From NCBI GenBank assembly GCA_040768905.1, contig JAXGMA010000001.1, positions 1,798,001 to 1,862,000 on the forward strand: a stretch of DNA of 64,000 nt, given 5' to 3'. The DNA comes from SZUA-584 sp040768905 (GTDB lineage: Bacteria; Bacillota; Clostridia; Christensenellales; SZUA-584). Both the position numbers and the translations under genes were made by a program. A model generated the notes under the pieces. It ran no database searches, was not told the origin of the DNA, and worked only from the letters and a program-made list of their open reading frames with translations. Shown piece after piece: positions 59,361-64,000 of this stretch; position 1 is the first letter of the stretch; every line of letters starts with the position of its first letter.

Positions 59361-59561
59361 TCATCCACAGCTTTTCACTCCCGCCAGCGTATCCAGTGCT
59401 GCCTCAAGCACATCTATCTGCTGCACAACCATTTTCGAGAGCGCCATGGCGGCTATGGCCGTTTCTTTGTCACGCGTTTTTGCAGCAAGTGCCGCAGTGC
59501 TGTACAGCGCCGTTGCCAGCGCATCCAGTTTGCGGCTTTCGCGTACATACTCATCCTGCAT
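59361..59561 (-). CDS. Small helical protein, 66 residues
   Basis: ATG 59561 with AGGAGG upstream. Sequence is almost all helix (MQDEYVRESRKLDALATALYSTAALAAKTRDKETAIAAMA...VVQQIDVLEAALDTL). No family recognised; hydrophobic heptads suggest a small coiled coil. First gene of the minus-strand set with the Cys-rich and RinA/ArpU-like genes. Beyond it to 60006 there is no gene I can support, apart from the promoter at 59947. Confidence 0.65.
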   Translation of the reverse strand: MQDEYVRESRKLDALATALYSTAALAAKTRDKETAIAAMALSKMVVQQIDVLEAALDTLAGVKSCG

Positions 59562-59946
59562 GTTTATTCCTCCTTCCGTATTTTTGGCTTGTTTGCTAAA
59601 AATTCGTAATTTCTCTTGATCAAGGATATCCGGAATGCCCCCCTTATTCGCCGCCGCTTCCAGAAAACGGGCTGCGATATCTAACTTCGGTATATAAAAA
59701 ACGGCAAGGACTTAATCCTTGTTATATCGGCGATGCATCACACAGCAGATGCTCAATAAGACTCAGCGCGGCCTGACAGGCAAACAGCCGCGCCTCACCG
59801 TCAATCTTTCAAAAGCCATGCAGGATAGCCAGCAAACCAACCATTTAAGGAAATTCTTCTTTGAAGTTTATTCTTATTTTGATACTACGCTGGCCTGATT
59901 TTTGTCTGTCTATATTGAATCTACAAAAAATGTGTTCCAAAAATTC

Positions 59947-59975
59947 TTGTTGTATGTAAGCTTCATTGCTACAAT
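59947..59975 (+). promoter_or_regulatory. Promoter of the DUF975 gene
   Basis: TTGTTG (59947-59952), 17-base spacer, TACAAT (59970-59975); a second possible -10 TATAAT follows at 59981-59986. The start codon is at 60007. Confidence 0.6.
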
Positions 59976-60006
59976 CTGTGTATAATCATTTAAAGGAGAT
60001 ATTGCC

Positions 60007-60621
60007 ATGTTTGACCGTGCCGCCATTAAGAACCATGCCAAAGCGAATTTTCAGTCTCAGTACGGCGTTTCGCTTGGCGCCTATGTGCTTTTCGTGCTCA
60101 TTTCTTTCGCTGCCGCAGGCGCTTCAGCCGGTATCGTGGCCCTGTTTGTCGTTCCGCCTATGCTTGTCGGGTATGCGTCATTCTGCCTGCGCGTCTACAA
60201 AGGCAGTCAAGGCAATATCAGCGATATATTTACAACCGGCTTCTCCGACTACGGCCGGAATCTCGGCGGCATACTGTGGATGTACCTTTTCACTATGCTG
60301 TGGACGCTGCTCTTTATCATCCCTGGCATCATTAAAGCGATCGCCTACTCAATGACTCCGTATATCCTTGCCGATTGCCTGCGCGTACGTGCAACAGACG
60401 CTCTTAAGCTTTCGATGCGGATGACGCAGGGGCACAAAGGCGGTATCTTCGTCATGCTTTTGAGCTTTATCGGCTGGTGGATACTCTCCGCCCTCACTTT
60501 CGGTATCCTCGGGCTTCTTTTCGTCGGGCCTTACTTTGCAACCAGCTTTGCCGGCGTATATGCCGACTTGAAACAAAAAGCGACACAGAGCGGTGTGATC
60601 GCCGCTGAAGAGCTAGCCTGA
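60007..60621 (+). CDS. DUF975-family membrane protein
   Basis: 204 residues, ATG 60007 behind AAAGGAG. About five hydrophobic segments. Family marks: AIKNHAKANFQSQYGVSLGAYVLF at the start and YSMTPYILADCLRVRATDALKLSMRMTQGHKGGIFVMLLSFIGWW, the typical central block of DUF975. Function unknown; integral membrane. It is a single gene on the plus strand that separates two minus-strand phage-like groups and has its own terminator. Confidence 0.88.
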   Translation: MFDRAAIKNHAKANFQSQYGVSLGAYVLFVLISFAAAGASAGIVALFVVPPMLVGYASFCLRVYKGSQGNISDIFTTGFSDYGRNLGGILWMYLFTMLWTLLFIIPGIIKAIAYSMTPYILADCLRVRATDALKLSMRMTQGHKGGIFVMLLSFIGWWILSALTFGILGLLFVGPYFATSFAGVYADLKQKATQSGVIAAEELA

Positions 60622-60636
60622 CAGCCTGCTATCCCC

Positions 60637-60659
60637 GGGCGGCCTTGGCCGCCCTTTTT
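60637..60659 (+). terminator. Terminator of the DUF975 gene
   Basis: GGGCGGCC / TT / GGCCGCCC followed by TTTTT. Confidence 0.88.
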
Positions 60660-60668
60660 GCTGCCTGC

Positions 60669-61223
60669 CTACCTTTTTTTCAGGGAGATCCCCGTCATGG
60701 CTGTAAACTGCGCCGCGGTGATCAGCCGCTTTCTGAACAGTTTGTAAGCCTGGTTGAACACACTGTTAGTCTGCGCCTGCGCCTGCTGTGCCTCCCATCT
60801 TTCCTGTTCGAGCAGCGCGGCGATTCTCTGCGCTTGATTTTTAGCTGTAACGCCCGCGACATCCGCGCAGTGCTGTGCACCAAGGCCTGCCAGCGCAGTG
60901 TTTATGTTGTCTGAAAAATCCTGCTGCTGGCGAGAAACATCTCCGAGCGTGCCAAGAAGGCTTCCTGTGTTGCGCTGCGCGATCGTTTGTGATGTTCCTC
61001 CTGAGCCGCTCAATCCCATGTTGGCCATGCTTTCTTGGCGGGCGCGTTCTGCCAGTGCGTGATTGACATAAGCCTCGTTTCTGAGTGACTGGTACTGTGC
61101 GGGCGCGCTGTCAAGCTGCCTTTGGTATTCGGCTTCGCTCTGCGCATAGGCGGCTTTCAATTGCGCGATCTGGGCATTTGTCAGGTTTTCATATCTTTCG
61201 TCTATAGCGTTCGCAGCCCCCAC
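60669..61223 (-). CDS. Coiled-coil phage-structural-like protein
   Basis: 184 residues, GTG start 61223, two bases behind the stop of the holin-like gene. Mostly helical and Ala/Gln-rich with a conspicuous flexible middle SMANMGLSGSGGTSQTIAQRN. The pattern (YQRQLDSAPAQYQSLRNEAYVN..., then QQDFSDNINTALAGL, then QAQTNSVFNQAYKLFRKRLITAAQF) looks like internal or tail-associated virion proteins of small phages, perhaps DNA-ejection proteins, but I cannot name a family. Confidence 0.6.
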   Translation of the reverse strand: MGAANAIDERYENLTNAQIAQLKAAYAQSEAEYQRQLDSAPAQYQSLRNEAYVNHALAERARQESMANMGLSGSGGTSQTIAQRNTGSLLGTLGDVSRQQQDFSDNINTALAGLGAQHCADVAGVTAKNQAQRIAALLEQERWEAQQAQAQTNSVFNQAYKLFRKRLITAAQFTAMTGISLKKR

Positions 61224-61225
61224 TT

Positions 61226-61612
61226 TTAGTCCACCCCTTTCAGGCGCAGCAGCCGCGCTTCAAGCAGCCGTCCGGCATAGGCAGCCAGATCGTCTGCGCA
61301 GTCATCAAGAAAAGCAAGCGACCGCGCAGACATGTCAGCAAGGAACATTTTTACCGCGCTTTGCGCCACTTCTTTCGCCTGCTCCGTTGTCAATTTGCCG
61401 TTTGCGTTTTTCGCTTTGATCATGTCTACGAGTGTCGCCTGAAGGCTTGCCACAACGTTGTCAGCCACTGTCTGCGCCTCGCCCAGCACCGTGATCATCG
61501 CTTCGTTTCGCGTTTTGCTTTTCAGCCAGCCAAACGCAGCGTGGAGCATCGGTATCAGCACGCCAGTAAACACGATCCCAAGCAGGCCAATCAAAATCTG
61601 TGTCCAATCCAT
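61226..61612 (-). CDS. Phage holin, LLH-family-like
   Basis: 128 residues, ATG 61612 with AAAGGAG upstream. One N-terminal membrane span (WTQILIGLLGIVFTGVLIPMLHAAFGWL) is followed by a long helical, Lys/Ala-rich cytoplasmic domain (NEAMITVLGEAQTVADNVVASLQATLVDMIKAKNANGKLT, then EQAKEVAQSAVKMFLADMSARSL). The overall plan is that of LLH holins (phage LL-H type). No endolysin gene is next to it. Coupled to the 184-residue gene. Confidence 0.75.
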   Translation of the reverse strand: MDWTQILIGLLGIVFTGVLIPMLHAAFGWLKSKTRNEAMITVLGEAQTVADNVVASLQATLVDMIKAKNANGKLTTEQAKEVAQSAVKMFLADMSARSLAFLDDCADDLAAYAGRLLEARLLRLKGVD

Positions 61613-61960
61613 TCGTCTGTCTCCTTTCCAAAAGAAGCATAAGCTTCTCTCATTCCAAGGCTACACCACAGAACCTCTCAAAACCGCTCAAGATCGCGCA
61701 GGCCGCAGACGGTTAGCCGTTTTTTTTAAACAACAACTGAGCCTTGGCTGCCGTTTTTTAAAGTTGCTCTTCATATGCCTACCTGTTTTTTTTGATCTGC
61801 CGCGCGCAATATGAAGCTGCTTATTGATTTGTTATACGGCAATACGCTCTAAAAGCCTTCTCTTTTTTCCTGCATTGCCAAAAATATATTTATTTCGATA
61901 AAATATCTTATAAATAAATGTTCATATCGAATAGTTAAACGCTGTCGTCTATGTTTTGTG

Positions 61961-61990
61961 TTGACACAAGGATTGGCGCTGTCGTATACT
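61961..61990 (+). promoter_or_regulatory. Sigma-A promoter of the trpB2-type gene
   Basis: TTGACA (61961-61966), 18-base spacer, TATACT (61985-61990), giving a ~110-base leader before the start at 62110. The preceding part of the gap (61613-61960) shows no gene or clear signal. Confidence 0.8.
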
Positions 61991-62027
61991 GTATCAAAGC
62001 TCTAAAAGAATTGCATTTTTTCTAAGC

Positions 62028-62105
62028 GGGCAAAGCCCAAGACGAGATGAGATGAGACAAGATGTGATTTTTGTTGGCGCAAAAAACAAGAATAGAGGAG
62101 AAGAG
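62028..62105 (+). promoter_or_regulatory. Leader with small hairpin and 5-base-spaced NAG repeats (TRAP-site-like)
   Basis: After hairpin GGGC AAA GCCC (62028-62038) come GAG, GAG, GAG, AAG, GTG at 62044, 62049, 62054, 62059 and 62064, and later AAG, TAG, GAG, GAG at 62088, 62093, 62098 and 62103, each spaced five bases. The TRAP regulator of Bacillus binds (G/U)AG triplets separated by two bases. The second block covers the ribosome site. Purine-rich ribosome sites can resemble this by chance. Confidence 0.35.
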
Positions 62106-62109
62106 AATC

Positions 62110-63477
62110 ATGAGTAAAAAAATACCCTTTAAAACTTATTTGACTGAGGATGAGCTGCCCAAGCAGTATTACAACATCGCCGCGGATATGCCCAATAAGC
62201 CGCTGCCTTATTTGCATCCCATGACGCAAAAACCGGCAGCACCTGCGGATCTGGAACCGCTTTTTGCAAAGGCGCTCATCGAACAGGAAGTGTCAAGCGA
62301 GCGCTATATCGACATCCCCAAAGAGGTCAGGGAAGTCTACGCTTCATTCCGTCCGTCGCCGCTTGTGCGCGCTTACAGGCTGGAGAAGGCGCTTGATACA
62401 CCTGCGAAAATCTACTATAAATACGAAGGCAACAACCCCTCGGGCAGCCACAAACTAAACAGCGCCGTGCCTCAGGCCTTCTATAACAAGATCGAAGGCA
62501 TCAAGAGGCTGTCCACGGAAACGGGCGCAGGCCAGTGGGGCAGCGCGCTTTCCATAGCAAGCCAGCTTTTCGGGCTTGAATGCACCGTCTATATGGTGCG
62601 CGTGTCTTACGACCAGAAACCATACAGAAAGACGCTGATGCAGACTTACGGCGCCAACGTTATTGCAAGCCCTTCCATGGAAACAAACGCAGGCCGCGCG
62701 ATACTCGCCAAAGATCCAGCCTCTCTCGGAAGCCTTGGTATCGCGATATCCGAGGCCGTTGAAGATGCCGCTATGCGCGAAGATACGCATTATACTCTCG
62801 GCAGCGTGTTGAATCATGTGATCCTCCACCAGACGATTATCGGGCTTGAAGCCAAGAAGCAGTTTGAGAAGATAGACGAATATCCGGATATGATTATCGG
62901 CTGCAACGGCGGCGGATCAAATTTCTCAGGCTGTGCGTTCCCGTTTTTGCATGATAACTTAAAGAAAGGCAATAAAACACAATTTGTTGCGGTCGAACCT
63001 TCGGCATGCCCGAAGCTGACCAAAGGCAAGTTTGCTTATGACTACGGCGATACCGCCAAGATGGCGCCCATCGCCAAGATGTACACGCTGGGGCACGATT
63101 TTATCCCGGCAGGCATCCATGCCGGCGGGCTGCGTTACCACGGCGATTCCGGGCTCTTGTCACAACTGTATCATGACGGTTTTGTCGGAGCGGCGGCCGT
63201 CAACCAGACGGATGTATTCAAAGCTGCTGTGCTTTTTGCACGCAGCGAGATTATACTGCCGGCGCCTGAATCTGCGCATGCCATTGCTTATGTGGTGGAA
63301 AAAGCGCTTGAGTGCAAACAGAACGGCGAAGCCAAGACTATTTTCTTCAACCTTTCGGGGCACGGCGATTTCGATCTTGCCGCCTATGAGGAATACCTTG
63401 CCGGAAACATCAAGGATGCCGAATACACAGAAGAGATGCTGAGGCAAGGCCTTTCCACGATACCGGAAATAGCATAA
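62110..63477 (+). CDS. trpB: TrpB2-type tryptophan synthase beta chain (PLP enzyme)
   Basis: 455 residues from ATG 62110 (GAGGAGAAGAG upstream). PLP enzyme joining indole and serine to tryptophan. The lysine that holds PLP is in NNPSGSHKLNSA (about residues 113-124); the phosphate and serine sites include ETGAGQWGSALS and CNGGGSNFSGCAFPF. The length and the motif GSHKLNSA (rather than HKINN) mark the TrpB2 branch, which usually acts without TrpA on free indole or on O-phosphoserine-like substrates. There are no other trp genes nearby. Confidence 0.92.
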   Translation: MSKKIPFKTYLTEDELPKQYYNIAADMPNKPLPYLHPMTQKPAAPADLEPLFAKALIEQEVSSERYIDIPKEVREVYASFRPSPLVRAYRLEKALDTPAKIYYKYEGNNPSGSHKLNSAVPQAFYNKIEGIKRLSTETGAGQWGSALSIASQLFGLECTVYMVRVSYDQKPYRKTLMQTYGANVIASPSMETNAGRAILAKDPASLGSLGIAISEAVEDAAMREDTHYTLGSVLNHVILHQTIIGLEAKKQFEKIDEYPDMIIGCNGGGSNFSGCAFPFLHDNLKKGNKTQFVAVEPSACPKLTKGKFAYDYGDTAKMAPIAKMYTLGHDFIPAGIHAGGLRYHGDSGLLSQLYHDGFVGAAAVNQTDVFKAAVLFARSEIILPAPESAHAIAYVVEKALECKQNGEAKTIFFNLSGHGDFDLAAYEEYLAGNIKDAEYTEEMLRQGLSTIPEIA

Positions 63478-63484
63478 GAGCAAC

Positions 63485-63516
63485 AAAAAAAGCGGCTGCA
63501 TTGCGGCCGCTTTTTT
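63485..63516 (+). terminator. Terminator of the trpB2-type gene
   Basis: AAAAAAAGCGGC ... GGCCGCTTTTTT. It also lies downstream of the minus-strand purR gene. Confidence 0.88.
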
Positions 63517-63569
63517 GCATCTGACAGTTTTCGATTCTATATACATAACAACGATAAAATGCGCCTATC

Positions 63570-64000
63570 TCAAACGGGATGGATAAGGATACTCTCGGAT
63601 GCCATATCAACGTCTTCAAGCATCAGCAGCGCTTTGTAGTTATCGATAAGCTTTTTCTCTGGCGAGCGCGTCACTATCGCCGCGCCAACACCCACAACGG
63701 TGACCGCAAACTCTTTCATCATCTCGCAAAGCGCATGCATGGTCCCGCCTCCGGCAATAAAATCATCGATCAGCAGCGCTTTTTGGCCGGCATTGACAGC
63801 GCGCTTTGAAAGCGACATCGTCATCATCCTACGTGAAGAACCCGCGAGGTAATTGATGGTCACGACCGAGCCTTCAGCGATCTTCAAATCACGGCGTGCG
63901 ACGATCAGCGGTTTTCCGAGAGCGCGGGCCACCAGCAACGCAAGCCCTACGCCTCTTGTTTCCATGGTAATCACAAAATCAGGATTGGTGCGCACAAACA
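63570..64000 (-). CDS. purR: Pur operon repressor PurR, C-terminal part (runs off the window)
   Basis: 143 residues are visible; the N-terminus lies beyond the window edge. The phosphoribosyltransferase-like domain carries VITMETRGVGLALLVARALGKPLIVARRDLKIAEGSVVTINYLAGSSRRMMTMSLSKRAV and the PRPP-loop LLIDDFIAGGGTM. This order of motifs is that of the Gram-positive PurR repressor, which binds PRPP to leave its operators when purines are scarce. A plain adenine or xanthine phosphoribosyltransferase is less likely because of the 'SGSSRR..TMSL' flap. The first residues, including the DNA-binding winged helix, are missing. Confidence 0.85.
   Translation of the reverse strand, partial: FVRTNPDFVITMETRGVGLALLVARALGKPLIVARRDLKIAEGSVVTINYLAGSSRRMMTMSLSKRAVNAGQKALLIDDFIAGGGTMHALCEMMKEFAVTVVGVGAAIVTRSPEKKLIDNYKALLMLEDVDMASESILIHPV

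Noticed and set aside
59690..59830. Minus-strand peptide DGEARLFACQAALSLIEHLLCD
   Set aside because: Protein-like but short, preceded by a stop and lacking a start codon or ribosome site; could be a remnant, not supported as a gene.
61613..61960. Possible riboswitch or T-box ahead of the trpB2-type gene
   Set aside because: No T-box sequence (UGGN), no specifier stem and no terminator/antiterminator pair seen; the only notable leader features are the small hairpin and NAG repeats after the promoter.
1..64000. tRNA, rRNA or complete insertion sequences
   Set aside because: None recognised by eye on either strand; no transposase gene and no tRNA cloverleaf with CCA end was found.

Overview
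The window looks like a chromosomal segment of an anaerobic, endospore-forming Firmicute of the class Clostridia. It carries a GerA-family germinant receptor operon, a broken Spo0E-like gene and a SpoIID-domain protein, a PurR-type purine repressor, a bifunctional AdhE, a type III pantothenate kinase, Gram-positive PASTA and NlpC/P60 wall proteins, strong AGGAGG-type ribosome sites and many GTG/TTG starts. No rRNA, tRNA, complete insertion sequence or CRISPR array was seen. Base composition is mid-range, with AT-rich islands at about 22.2-22.6 kb, 40.2-41.1 kb and 46.5-46.9 kb.

Layout. 0-3.1 kb (minus): a CoA/amino-acid operon, pantothenate ECF S component > coaX > hom > cupin. 3.2-7.2 kb: rarA (minus), then two MFS transporters (plus), the second broken by a one-base frameshift. 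7.2-13.2 kb: a decayed gene, a zinc-ribbon repeat surface protein, ogt, a sigma/anti-sigma-like pair, an unknown membrane-anchored protein and a small lipoprotein. 13.3-22.2 kb (minus): a cyclase-family hydrolase with a membrane-tethered sugar-binding-like protein, a beta-CASP metallo-beta-lactamase, a chorismate-mutase-like ORF, a seven-PASTA membrane protein and an ABC exporter pair. 22.6-31.7 kb: a soluble and a membrane chemoreceptor, an SDR enzyme, an Spx/ArsC-like protein, a DeoR regulator with a Gfo/Idh/MocA oxidoreductase, and a ketopantoate-reductase-like enzyme overlapping a P-loop kinase.

31.8-39.4 kb (plus) holds a compact podovirus-like virion cassette: small membrane protein, portal, XhlA-like protein with an apparent ACG start, scaffold, P22-like coat, decoration-like protein, connector, large virion protein and repeat-rich fibre. 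No terminase, integrase or lysin is visible. It is followed by the broken Spo0E-like gene, an Arc-type repressor under its own palindromic operator, and an AT-rich Abi-alpha-like (DUF4393) defence gene, all among REP-like palindromes. A second phage-like set on the minus strand at 58.4-61.6 kb (74-aa ORF, RinA/ArpU-like regulator, a Cys-rich 53-aa protein, a 66-aa protein, a coiled-coil virion-like protein, an LLH holin-like protein) could be its complement.

41.4-50.6 kb: a PadR-controlled membrane protein, three cell-envelope genes (SpoIID with an inserted dockerin and SH3; LRR/Big_2/dockerin/NlpC-P60; a membrane-anchored surface protein), and a second PadR gene driving a two-piece permease. 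50.8-58.3 kb: adhE and the ger operon, which has a sigma-G-like promoter and is flanked by two related hairpin-plus-Gln/Pro-rich elements. 62-64 kb: a TrpB2-type tryptophan synthase beta with an unusual NAG-repeat leader, and the C-terminal part of purR at the window edge.
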